DNA of 64,000 nucleotides from Niabella insulamsoli (lineage in GTDB: Bacteria > Bacteroidota > Bacteroidia > Chitinophagales > Chitinophagaceae): assembly GCF_039652435.2 (NCBI RefSeq), contig NZ_CP190246.1:620001-684000 (forward strand), read 5' to 3'. Position numbers and translations under genes: made by a program. The notes under the pieces were generated by a model. It was not told where the DNA came from and did not search any database. It was given only the letters and a program-made list of their open reading frames with translations. Shown in pieces: positions 42,351 to 50,767 of the stretch; the first letter of the stretch is position 1; each line of letters begins with the position of its first letter.

Positions 42351-43628
42351 ATGGATTTGATTAAAGAACTGGAATGGCGCGGCATGGTGCAGGATATGAT
42401 CCCGGGCACGGCCGAGCAGCTTAAAAAAGAGGTTACGTCTGGCTATATCGGGTTTGACCCCACAGCAACCAGCCTGCACATCGGCAGCCTCGTTCCCATT
42501 TTATTGTTGGTACATATGCAAAGAGCAGGTCACCGCCCTATCGCATTGGTAGGCGGCGCCACGGGAATGATCGGCGATCCCAGCGGTAAAAGTGAAGAAC
42601 GCAACCTGCTCAGCGAAACCCAGCTGGCGGAGAATATCGCGGGTATCAAAGCGCAGCTTGAAAAATATCTTGATTTTGACGAATCGAAGCCCAACGGTGC
42701 GCTCATGGTGAATAATTATGATTGGTTTAAAGATATTTCATTTATAGATTTTTTGAGAAACGCCGGCAAACATATTACCGTCAATTATATGATGTCGAAA
42801 GACAGCGTAAAAAAGCGTTTCGAAGGCGAGGTTGGTATTAGCTACACAGAGTTTGCTTACCAGCTCATGCAGGGTTTTGATTTTTATCATCTTTATGAAA
42901 AACTGAACTGCAAACTACAGATGGGTGGCAGCGATCAGTGGGGAAATATTACCACGGGAACGGAGTTTATCCGCCGCAAAGCCCAGGGCGAAGCTTTTGC
43001 TTTTACCTGTCCGCTTATTAAAAAAGCTGATGGAACGAAGTTTGGAAAAACAGAACAGGGCAACGTTTGGCTCGATGCCGCAAAAACATCTCCCTACCAG
43101 TTTTACCAGTTTTGGCTCAACGCAACCGACGCTGATGCGGCTAATTGGATTAAGATCTTTACTTTCCTCGATGAGCCTGCCGTTTCAAAGCTGATTGAAG
43201 ACCATCAGGTCGATCCTTCCAGCCGCCTCTTACAAAAAGCGCTGGCGAAAGAAATTACGATTTTTGTGCATGGGGAGGAGGAATATCACAAAGCCATTGA
43301 AACCACAGAAAAACTGTTTACCAACCAATCCAAATCGGCCGAAGAGATGTCGGTAGAAGACCTTGAAGGAATGGAAGGTGTTGTGAAAGCCACTATCGAA
43401 ATGGCGAAAATGGAACAGGGCATCGACGCCGTGTCGCTGCTGGCCGACACGCAAATTACCGCAAGCAAAGGCGAGGCGCGTAAATTGATCCAGGGAGGCG
43501 GTGTGCAAATCAACCGGAAAAAGCTGGCCAATGCTCAGGAAGTAATAACACCATCTTTCTTACTTCACGGTAAATATTTGCTGCTTCAGAAAGGGAAGAA
43601 AAATTATTATCTGGTAGAAGCCGTATAA
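42351..43628 (+). CDS. tyrS: Tyrosine--tRNA ligase
   Basis: This class I tyrosyl-tRNA synthetase has 425 residues. Visible are the HIGS signature (SLHIGSLVPILLL), GGATGMIGDPSGKSEERN, the tyrosine-binding YTEFAYQLMQGFDFYHLY, MGGSDQWGNITTG, the KFGKT loop and a C-terminal S4-like domain (SKGEARKLIQGGGVQINRKK). The ATG lies directly behind a -7 promoter element. A terminator follows the gene. The identification is secure. Confidence 0.97.
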   Translation: MDLIKELEWRGMVQDMIPGTAEQLKKEVTSGYIGFDPTATSLHIGSLVPILLLVHMQRAGHRPIALVGGATGMIGDPSGKSEERNLLSETQLAENIAGIKAQLEKYLDFDESKPNGALMVNNYDWFKDISFIDFLRNAGKHITVNYMMSKDSVKKRFEGEVGISYTEFAYQLMQGFDFYHLYEKLNCKLQMGGSDQWGNITTGTEFIRRKAQGEAFAFTCPLIKKADGTKFGKTEQGNVWLDAAKTSPYQFYQFWLNATDADAANWIKIFTFLDEPAVSKLIEDHQVDPSSRLLQKALAKEITIFVHGEEEYHKAIETTEKLFTNQSKSAEEMSVEDLEGMEGVVKATIEMAKMEQGIDAVSLLADTQITASKGEARKLIQGGGVQINRKKLANAQEVITPSFLLHGKYLLLQKGKKNYYLVEAV

Positions 43629-43675
43629 ATAGCGATAGCAGAACAGTTTAAAAATTTTTTGTATTTTTAAAGCAA

Positions 43676-43700
43676 AGCTCCCAAACCGGGGGCTTTTTTT
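43676..43700 (+). terminator. Rho-independent terminator of tyrS
   Basis: AGCTCCC and GGGGGCT pair over seven bases (one G-T) around AAACC, followed by T-run. Confidence 0.75.
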
Positions 43701-43721
43701 ATTGACTTAAAATGCTAAACT

Positions 43722-44744
43722 ATGAAAAAAACAACTGCTTTTTTGCTGCTGCATTTGTTGTATGCAGCCGCCTTCAGTCAGTCTTTGTGGCAAAATCCAA
43801 TTACGGGCCCGGATCCGGGTAATGAGAATCCATTTACAAGCGGCGATGTGGTAGCTGCCGGCATCACAGTATCGGGAATTGGTCGAAGTGCCGAGGTTTC
43901 GGGCGATAACGGGGATGATCGTTACACGACCGATGGCTGGGCCAATGTCACATCTTTTAATGCCGAAGAATACCTGACTTTTACCATCACGCCGGTTTCC
44001 GGGAAGCGGGTTTCGTTTGATAGCTTCGAGTTTAATTTCAGGCGAACGGCCACGGGCCCTTACGCGTATGAGCTACGGAGTAGTGTGGACGGTTTTGCAG
44101 CCGCGATTGGCGCCAATAGTGTGCTGCCGGCCAACACTTCGGCCAGTTCCGAAAACTTTGATCTAAGTGGCGCTGCCTTTCAAAACCTGGCGACACCGGT
44201 TGAGTTCAGGCTTTACGCCTGGGGCGCCACCAATGGCAATGGCAACTTTAGTGTCAATGATTTTCAGTTTAATGGTTTTGTGGCCAATACCTTAGCCGTT
44301 TCCTTCGGCCCTGTAGCCGCGATCCGGAAAGGCGATCAGCTGACAGTAAATTGGTCAACGCATCAGGAAAAGCACAACAGCCATTTTGAAATTCAGGCAT
44401 CGGTTGACGGGTCCGCTTTTCAAACCATCAAGACGGTGATAAGAGCAAATGGCGAGGCTGATTTTGTTCAATATTACGAAGCACAGATTAATTTGCGCGA
44501 TGCGCAGCCGCTTTTCGCAATGTCTTTGTTGATAATGCTTTTAGGATGGAGTATGACAAGAAAAGTTCGTAGCAAATGGGTTGTGTTATTGCTTATTTTA
44601 ATGGGCTTCGGCTGGCTGTCCTGTCAAACAGAAGCGCCGGGCCTGGCTTCGCCGGATGACAGGCCAATATTTGTGCGGATCAAGCAGGTCGATATTAATA
44701 AAAGCGCTTCGTACAGTCCTGTGGTTCGCGTGATATCGGAATGA
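43722..44744 (+). CDS. Secreted protein with TM-hairpin C-terminal module
   Basis: This 340-residue exported protein has a signal peptide (1-20) and a beta-rich N-terminal domain (residues 25-190, for example SFEFNFRRTATGPYAYELRS). An FN3-like segment (LTVNWSTHQEKHNSHFEIQ, 207-225) follows, then a membrane helix at about 262-276, the basic loop SMTRKVRSK, a second helix at 286-299 and Cys301. The final segment IFVRIKQVDINKSASYSPVV resembles that of the gene at 22699. The two differ elsewhere, so the C-terminal module is shared between otherwise unrelated proteins. The N-terminal function is unknown. Confidence 0.75.
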   Translation: MKKTTAFLLLHLLYAAAFSQSLWQNPITGPDPGNENPFTSGDVVAAGITVSGIGRSAEVSGDNGDDRYTTDGWANVTSFNAEEYLTFTITPVSGKRVSFDSFEFNFRRTATGPYAYELRSSVDGFAAAIGANSVLPANTSASSENFDLSGAAFQNLATPVEFRLYAWGATNGNGNFSVNDFQFNGFVANTLAVSFGPVAAIRKGDQLTVNWSTHQEKHNSHFEIQASVDGSAFQTIKTVIRANGEADFVQYYEAQINLRDAQPLFAMSLLIMLLGWSMTRKVRSKWVVLLLILMGFGWLSCQTEAPGLASPDDRPIFVRIKQVDINKSASYSPVVRVISE

Positions 44745-44749
44745 TTTTA

Positions 44750-45706
44750 TTACTCCGCTGACAGGTAGGGCGCCATTTTTTCAAAAACATCGGTGGTTTG
44801 CGAGCAAATGTCCCGCACTTCCTCAATCGAAGTGAAATTTCCTTTTTCTTTCCTTTGTTTTAAGATGAGGTAGGCTGTTTTTCGGTTGATATAGGGGTGG
44901 GCATTGAGCTCGTCGTAATTGGCAGTGTTTAGATTGATTTTTTTGACAGAGCCATCGTTGACTTTCAACTGATTTTTAATGCGTTGAAAGGTAGAATCAG
45001 GCACGCCGTAGGTTTCTCCCACCTGCGCGATGGAATGGAAGCCGCCCAGTTTGGTTCTGAAATTGACAATGCGCGATGCCAACTTATTGCCAATGCCATA
45101 TAAAGATTCGAACGCTGCAATGTCAGCCGCGTTAATATCAATAATACGTGGCTTGTATTGGGGCCTCTCTCTTGGATAAGATGGGGTTGCCTCCGGCTTG
45201 GGAACCGCGCTGGCAGAAAAGTAGTTTCGCTGAGCAATGCGTATATAAGGCTTCAGGCGTTCAAATTCATCGGTCCGCAGGCCGTAAATCTTTTTCAGGT
45301 CGTCGGGCTTGCGAAACTGGCCGCCCTTATTGCGATAATTCAAAATGGTGTTGATCGTTTTCCCGCGAAGCCCCAATTTTTTAAAACCTGCGGCATCCAG
45401 CGTATTGGGGTCGAATGAAAACAAAATAGCGGCTGGCCGCTGATAGTTGTTTTCTGTCCGGTCAGTTTGGTAATTGCTGGCGCTCACATCCTTGTCGGGG
45501 AGGTTTTTCTCCACCGGCGCGGCGGGCAACTGAGCCGCGGCCGCTACCCAGCCCGAATCGGCCTGCTGAGGTTCGCCGGGTGATGACCGGGAGCTGATAA
45601 ACGGAACCACAGCGACGATAAATATAGCTGCCAGCAAAATGACAAAACCAATTCGTTCTTTCTTGGAAAAGGATAGTAGTCCTTTCAGGGTGTTTTTCAA
45701 ATTCAT
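44750..45706 (-). CDS. ComEA-like helix-hairpin-helix protein
   Basis: This 318-residue protein has one N-terminal membrane helix (about 18-38) and three or four helix-hairpin-helix motifs. They are DAAGFKKLGLRGKTINTILN, IAAFESLYGIGNKLASRIVN and NYDELNAHPYINRKTAYLIL, each pair of helices binding DNA backbone. ComEA homologues bind incoming DNA during natural uptake, but membrane-anchored variants with other roles exist. It is convergent with the surface-protein gene, leaving six bases between stops. Confidence 0.85.
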   Translation of the reverse strand: MNLKNTLKGLLSFSKKERIGFVILLAAIFIVAVVPFISSRSSPGEPQQADSGWVAAAAQLPAAPVEKNLPDKDVSASNYQTDRTENNYQRPAAILFSFDPNTLDAAGFKKLGLRGKTINTILNYRNKGGQFRKPDDLKKIYGLRTDEFERLKPYIRIAQRNYFSASAVPKPEATPSYPRERPQYKPRIIDINAADIAAFESLYGIGNKLASRIVNFRTKLGGFHSIAQVGETYGVPDSTFQRIKNQLKVNDGSVKKINLNTANYDELNAHPYINRKTAYLILKQRKEKGNFTSIEEVRDICSQTTDVFEKMAPYLSAE

Positions 45707-45794
45707 AAGTAGGTCTGTTATCCGATGATTTGATGCAGTCTCTTCGTCCGTTTTAAGCCTGGTATTTTTAACAACTTATCCTAATAAATTATAA

Positions 45795-46079
45795 TTATGG
45801 CTTTGGCGCATTGTATTGCCTATTCTTGGCCATACGGATGTGAAATTCCTGTTCAGGCTGAAAGACATCCAAGATGCACACACGATAATAATTACAAAGA
45901 TTTGCTAACAGTGCTATGGTAAGATTAGCGCTTCGACCATTTTCAATTTTACTTAGGACAGGGTGGCTGACACCAATACATTGCGCGACGCCTTGCAGTT
46001 TTTCTTTCCTGATAATTCTTATAATGCGAAGGTTTTCGCCGATTCGCTGCAGCAGTTCGTCATGGTTAGCGTAATTCAT
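45795..46079 (-). CDS. XRE-family transcriptional regulator
   Basis: This 94-residue DNA-binding protein has a Cro/C1-type helix-turn-helix: LQGVAQCIGVSHPVLSKIEN, with the recognition helix SHPVLSKIENGR, followed by helices containing LTIALLANLCNYYRV. Two AT-rich inverted repeats lie in its promoter region (46101-46113 and 46174-46181), consistent with self-regulation. Such small XRE proteins are common in Bacteroidota. No specific target is known. Confidence 0.85.
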   Translation of the reverse strand: MNYANHDELLQRIGENLRIIRIIRKEKLQGVAQCIGVSHPVLSKIENGRSANLTIALLANLCNYYRVCILDVFQPEQEFHIRMAKNRQYNAPKP

Positions 46080-46405
46080 AGTTTGTTATTTCTATTGAAG
46101 TTACAAATTGTAATTAATAAGAACATAATGTATCTGAAATATTTTCTAAATAAGAAAACCTGTTTTAGGTTTGTTGTACAAATTTGTTAATTGTTTTTGC
46201 AAAACCTATGGTTAAGTGCTGTTACCACGGCAGCTGTTGCACCGCACCGGTTTCTCGATCGACCTATCCTTGTGATGGGAAACGAAATGGAGGATGTTTT
46301 TTTCAGAATGTTATAAATGTTTGTCAAAAGCAATATCGCCGAGCCTTTTGATGATGGTGACTCGCTGTAGTTGCAAGACCCTAACTTTAAAAATTTACCG
46401 GCACT
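46080..46405. other. 326-base spacer with operator candidates
   Basis: No gene is visible. The 46080-46200 part is the promoter region of the XRE gene and holds the two inverted repeats. The rest (46200-46405) precedes the small membrane protein. A one-mismatch -7 element (TAACTTTA) lies about 20 bases before its start. Confidence 0.4.
46101..46113. promoter_or_regulatory. Operator candidate TTACAA-A-TTGTAA
   Basis: A perfect 6-bp inverted repeat with a one-base centre, 21 bases before the XRE start. A second palindrome TTGTACAA is at 46174-46181. Autorepressor binding is inferred. Confidence 0.4.
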
Positions 46406-46624
46406 ATGGATATACCATTAATTGTTGTTGCTTTTCTGCTTGTCGCTTTATTTGCCATTAGTATTTACAGCATATATAAAATAAGGACAGATAAAGGCCT
46501 TACCCAAAGAGAAAAAGACAACCTTACATTTCTTCAAGTTTATCTGCCCGTTATTGGGGCTGTATACTATTTCTGCTTTTACAAGAATAGGCGAAATGAA
46601 AATCATTCAAACCGCGATAGTTAG
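46406..46624 (+). CDS. Small membrane protein (PLDc_N-like)
   Basis: This 72-residue protein has two membrane helices, about residues 4-25 and 45-60, with a short polar link (TDKGLTQREKDNL). It ends in a basic tail after VIGAVYYFCFYKNRR. The spacing recalls the PLDc_N small membrane proteins, but the family call is weak. A strong terminator follows. The ATG at 46406 lies just after a near-consensus promoter. Confidence 0.55.
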   Translation: MDIPLIVVAFLLVALFAISIYSIYKIRTDKGLTQREKDNLTFLQVYLPVIGAVYYFCFYKNRRNENHSNRDS

Positions 46625-46642
46625 ATTTATAGCAAAAACCGC

Positions 46643-46669
46643 GGCCAGAATTTAATTTCTGGCCTTTTT
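46643..46669 (+). terminator. Rho-independent terminator
   Basis: GGCCAGAA and TTCTGGCC form an eight-pair stem with a six-base loop, then five T residues. Confidence 0.8.
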
Positions 46670-46714
46670 GGCAAAATTATTGCTAATAAGTTTTTTCTTT
46701 TGTTATTTATCCCC

Positions 46715-46722
46715 TAACTTTG
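46715..46722 (+). promoter_or_regulatory. Bacteroidota -7 element of rpoB
   Basis: TAACTTTG matches TAnnTTTG, giving a leader of roughly 135-140 bases before ATG 46864. A -33 TTG at the standard spacing is not clear. Because the operon is not joined to rplL, rpoBC needs its own promoter, and this is the best candidate. Confidence 0.55.
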
Positions 46723-46863
46723 CAGTCCTTTTATTTTGGCCAATAAAATTTTGACTTCAGATATGTGTTCAAGTAATTGAATTTCAATAGGATTTCTTTT
46801 AGAGATAAAAGTCTTCCTTTTTGGCATTTCTATAAGTCAATCATTAAAACCGGTGTAATATTT

Positions 46864-49800
46864 ATGTCTGCTACAAGCGTAAAATCAAGAGTTAATTTCG
46901 GTAAAATCAAGCACTTAGCTGAAACACCCGATTTGCTCGAAGTACAAATCCAATCCTTTAAAGAGTTTTTTCAACTCGAAACAACACCAGATAAGCGTAA
47001 TATCGAAGGCTTATTCCGTGTGTTCAAAGATAACTTTCCTATCACTGATACCAGGAATATTTTTGTACTGGAATTCTTAGATTACTTTATCGATCCGCCC
47101 CGTTATTCTATCGACGAATGTATGGAGCGCGGCCTAACATATGCCGTTCCGCTGAAAGCGAAGCTGCGGTTAAGCTGTAACGATGAAGAGCATGTGGATT
47201 TCCAAACCATCGTTCAGGATGTGTTTTTGGGAAATATTCCTTACATGACGCCCCGCGGTACGTTTGTGATCAATGGCGCTGAGCGCGTAGTTGTTTCTCA
47301 GTTACACCGTTCTCCCGGCGTGTTCTTTGGCCAGTCGGTTCACCCCAACGGAACAAAAATTTACTCTGCCCGCGTTATTCCTTTCAAAGGGGCATGGATG
47401 GAGTTCGCTACCGATATCAACAACGTAATGTATGCGTATATCGACCGTAAGAAGAAATTCCCGGTAACGACGCTGTTGCGTTCTATCGGTTATGAAACAG
47501 ATAAAGACATCCTTGAGCTATTTGGAATGGCCGATGAAGTGGCCGGTAACCAAAAGGCTTTGGAAGCTCATCTTGGTAAAAGGCTTGCTGCCCGCGTATT
47601 GCGCACCTGGGTGGAAGATTTTGTGGATGAAGATACCGGTGAGGTAGTTTCTATCGAGCGCAACGAAATTGTGATGGAGCGCGACACGGTTTTAGACGAG
47701 GAAGCGATCGAAACGATTGTTGACATGGCGATCGACACCGTATTTATCCAAAGAGAAGATGTGGGTGGTGACTATGCCATTATCTACAACACTTTAAATA
47801 AAGATACTTCTAACAGTGAGCTGGAGGCCGTTCAGTTTATCTACCGCCAGCTTCGCGGTGCCGACGCTCCTGATAATGAAACCGCCCGTGGTATTATCGA
47901 CAAATTGTTCTTTAGCGATAAACGCTACGATCTGGGCGAAGTAGGCCGCTACAAAATCAACCGTAAGTTGAATATTGATGCGCCGTTGGATCAAAAAACA
48001 TTAACCAAATTAGATATTATCGAAATCATCAAATATCTCGTACGCCTTACCAACGGTAAAGCGGAGATTGATGATATCGATCACCTGAGTAACCGTCGTG
48101 TGCGCACCGTAGGCGAGCAATTATACGCTCAGTTTGGTGTAGGGCTGGCTCGTATGGCTCGTACCATCCGTGAAAGAATGAATGTTCGCGACAATGAAGT
48201 ATTTACTCCTGTAGATTTGATCAATGCAAGAACCCTTTCTTCCGTGATCAACTCATTTTTTGGTACTTCTCAGTTATCTCAGTTCCTCGATCAAACCAAC
48301 CCGCTGTCAGAAATCACGCACAAACGCCGTATTTCTGCGCTCGGGCCAGGCGGTTTAAGCCGTGAGCGTGCCGGATTTGAGGTTCGTGACGTACACTACT
48401 CGCACTATGGCCGTCTTTGTACCATCGAAACGCCGGAAGGGCCGAACATTGGTCTGATTTCCACGCTTTGCGTTCATGCAACGATTAATGAAATGGGCTT
48501 TATCGAAACGCCTTATCACAAAGTGCAGAACGGTAAAGTGGATATGAAAAAACTCAACTTCTTAAGTGCGGAAGAAGAGGATGAAGCCAAAATCGCGCAG
48601 GCAAATGCCCCGCTTGATGATAACGGAAGTTTTGTAAACGACCGCGTAGCGAGCCGCGAAACAGGTGATTTCCCTATTCTTGATAAGAACGAAGTAGAAT
48701 ACATGGACGTAGCGCCCAACCAGATTGTGGGACTGAGCGCTTCGCTGATTCCATTCCTTGAGCATGATGATGCGAACCGTGCCCTGATGGGATCGAACAT
48801 GCAACGTCAGGCTGTGCCTTTATTGCGTCCGGATGCACCGATCGTAGGAACAGGCCTCGAAGGAAAAGCTGCCCGCGACTCAAGAATCCAAATTCACGCG
48901 GAAGGCAACGGTGTGGTGGAGTTTGTAGACGCTAACGAAATTCATGTTCGTTACGACCGCGATGTAAATGAAAAGCTGGTAAGCTTTGAGGAAGACCTGA
49001 AAGTGTATAAACTGACGAAGTTTATCAAAACCAACCAGGAGTCTTGCATCAACCTAATGCCTACCGTGAAGAAAGGCCAGAAAGTAAAAACGGGCGATTT
49101 CCTTACTCAGGGATATGCAACCCAAAATGGGGAACTGGCCTTGGGTAAAAACCTGAAAGTGGCTTTCATGCCTTGGAAAGGTTACAACTTCGAGGATGCG
49201 ATCGTAATCAGCGAACGCGTGGTAAAAGAAGATATGTTTACTTCTATTCATATTTCAGAATATGAACTGGAAGTGCGCGATACCAAACTTGGTGAAGAAG
49301 AGTTGACAGCAGATATTCCGAATGTTTCTGAAGAGGCAACCAAAGACCTCGACGAGAACGGAATCATCCGCATTGGCGCGCAAATTAAGGAAGGCGATAT
49401 CCTGATTGGTAAAATCACGCCAAAAGGAGAAAGCGATCCAACACCGGAAGAAAAATTACTCCGCGCCATCTTTGGCGATAAAGCCGGAGACGCAAAAGAT
49501 GCTTCTTTGAAAGCTCCAAACGGGGTGGAAGGCGTTGTAATCGGCAAAAAGCTCTTCCAACGCGCGAAAAAAGATAAAAACGCTAAGGTTAGAGAAAAAG
49601 CTGCGATTGAAAAACTGGATAAAATCCATGAGAAGAACGAACAGGATTTGTTGAATGTATTGCTTGAAAAATTAGGCACATTGCTGGAAAATCAAAATTC
49701 TGTGGGCGTGATGAACAGCTTTGACGAAATCGTGATTGGAAAAGGTTCTAAGTTCAACGCTAAAAACCTGGCTTCTCTCGATTACGCGAACATCAATCCG

Positions 49801-50667
49801 CTCAACTGGACTTCAGACGAAAAGATCAACGACCAGGTAAACACTTTGTTGCACAATTACAATATCAAATTCAACGAAGAACTGGGCCGTTATAAGAGAG
49901 AAAAATTCAATATTTCTATTGGTGATGAATTGCCAGCCGGCGTATTGAAACTGGCTAAAGTTTACCTCGCTGTGAAGCGTAAGCTGAAAGTGGGTGATAA
50001 AATGGCGGGCCGCCACGGTAACAAAGGTATCGTTGCTAAAATCGTTCGCCAGGAAGATATGCCGTTCCTCGAAGACGGATCTCCGGTTGATATTGTTCTG
50101 AACCCGCTGGGTGTACCTTCTCGTATGAACCTGGGCCAGATTTATGAAACTGTTTTAGGATGGGCCGGTAAAAACCTGGGCGTAAAATTTGCTACGCCGA
50201 TTTTTGACGGAGCTTCTACCGAAGAGATTGAAAAATATTGTGATGAAGCAGGTATTCCTAAGTTTGGTCATACGCACCTTTACGACGGAGAAACAGGCGA
50301 GCGTTTCCACCAGAAAGCCACTGTGGGCGTGATCTATATGATCAAACTGCACCACATGGTTGATGATAAAATGCACGCGCGTTCTATCGGGCCATACTCG
50401 TTGATTACGCAGCAGCCTTTGGGTGGTAAAGCCCAGTTTGGTGGTCAGCGTTTTGGTGAGATGGAGGTTTGGGCACTGGAAGCGTATGGTGCATCCAATA
50501 TTCTTCAGGAATTGTTAACGATCAAATCGGATGACATTATCGGTCGTGCAAAAACATACGAAAGCATCGTGAAAGGTGAAAACGTACCGCGCGCCGGCGT
50601 TCCTGAGTCCTTCAATGTATTGGTACACGAGCTGAGAGGTTTAGGTTTAGACCTTTCCTTCGAATAA
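46864..50667 (+). CDS. rpoB: RNA polymerase beta subunit
   Basis: RpoB is the beta subunit of RNA polymerase (1267 residues from ATG 46864). Visible signature segments are MTPRGTFVINGAERVVVSQL, SRERAGFEVRDVHYSHYGRL with CTIETPEGPNIGL, GDKMAGRHGNKG and the C-terminal GGKAQFGGQRFGEMEVWALE. The ATG at 46864 begins the usual Bacteroidota start (MSATSVKSRVNFGKIKH); an upstream in-frame start at 46777 would add 29 residues of leader sequence. It lacks rplL upstream and is the first gene of its operon. Confidence 0.98.
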   Translation: MSATSVKSRVNFGKIKHLAETPDLLEVQIQSFKEFFQLETTPDKRNIEGLFRVFKDNFPITDTRNIFVLEFLDYFIDPPRYSIDECMERGLTYAVPLKAKLRLSCNDEEHVDFQTIVQDVFLGNIPYMTPRGTFVINGAERVVVSQLHRSPGVFFGQSVHPNGTKIYSARVIPFKGAWMEFATDINNVMYAYIDRKKKFPVTTLLRSIGYETDKDILELFGMADEVAGNQKALEAHLGKRLAARVLRTWVEDFVDEDTGEVVSIERNEIVMERDTVLDEEAIETIVDMAIDTVFIQREDVGGDYAIIYNTLNKDTSNSELEAVQFIYRQLRGADAPDNETARGIIDKLFFSDKRYDLGEVGRYKINRKLNIDAPLDQKTLTKLDIIEIIKYLVRLTNGKAEIDDIDHLSNRRVRTVGEQLYAQFGVGLARMARTIRERMNVRDNEVFTPVDLINARTLSSVINSFFGTSQLSQFLDQTNPLSEITHKRRISALGPGGLSRERAGFEVRDVHYSHYGRLCTIETPEGPNIGLISTLCVHATINEMGFIETPYHKVQNGKVDMKKLNFLSAEEEDEAKIAQANAPLDDNGSFVNDRVASRETGDFPILDKNEVEYMDVAPNQIVGLSASLIPFLEHDDANRALMGSNMQRQAVPLLRPDAPIVGTGLEGKAARDSRIQIHAEGNGVVEFVDANEIHVRYDRDVNEKLVSFEEDLKVYKLTKFIKTNQESCINLMPTVKKGQKVKTGDFLTQGYATQNGELALGKNLKVAFMPWKGYNFEDAIVISERVVKEDMFTSIHISEYELEVRDTKLGEEELTADIPNVSEEATKDLDENGIIRIGAQIKEGDILIGKITPKGESDPTPEEKLLRAIFGDKAGDAKDASLKAPNGVEGVVIGKKLFQRAKKDKNAKVREKAAIEKLDKIHEKNEQDLLNVLLEKLGTLLENQNSVGVMNSFDEIVIGKGSKFNAKNLASLDYANINPLNWTSDEKINDQVNTLLHNYNIKFNEELGRYKREKFNISIGDELPAGVLKLAKVYLAVKRKLKVGDKMAGRHGNKGIVAKIVRQEDMPFLEDGSPVDIVLNPLGVPSRMNLGQIYETVLGWAGKNLGVKFATPIFDGASTEEIEKYCDEAGIPKFGHTHLYDGETGERFHQKATVGVIYMIKLHHMVDDKMHARSIGPYSLITQQPLGGKAQFGGQRFGEMEVWALEAYGASNILQELLTIKSDDIIGRAKTYESIVKGENVPRAGVPESFNVLVHELRGLGLDLSFE

Positions 50668-50673
50668 AGGCCG

Positions 50674-50759
50674 GCAGGCCGCGGCCTGCTGAAAATTGAA
50701 ATGTATCTTTTTAAAATCAAGTTTTAAGCCCAGGGGCTTAAAGCATAAAGCAAATGCTT
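50674..50759. other. Three hairpins in the rpoB-rpoC spacer
   Basis: The 100-base spacer contains GCAGGCCGCGGCCTGC, a 16-bp palindrome at 50674-50689, then TTTAAGCC / GGCTTAAA at 50723-50742 and AAGCAT / ATGCTT at 50741-50759. None is followed by a T-run, so they are not terminators. They may stabilise or process the mRNA between the two cistrons. Confidence 0.5.
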
Positions 50760-50767
50760 AAATAAAC

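Noticed and set aside
46777..46863. Upstream extension of rpoB
   Set aside because: The 29 added residues do not match RpoB, while ATG 46864 starts the normal family sequence.
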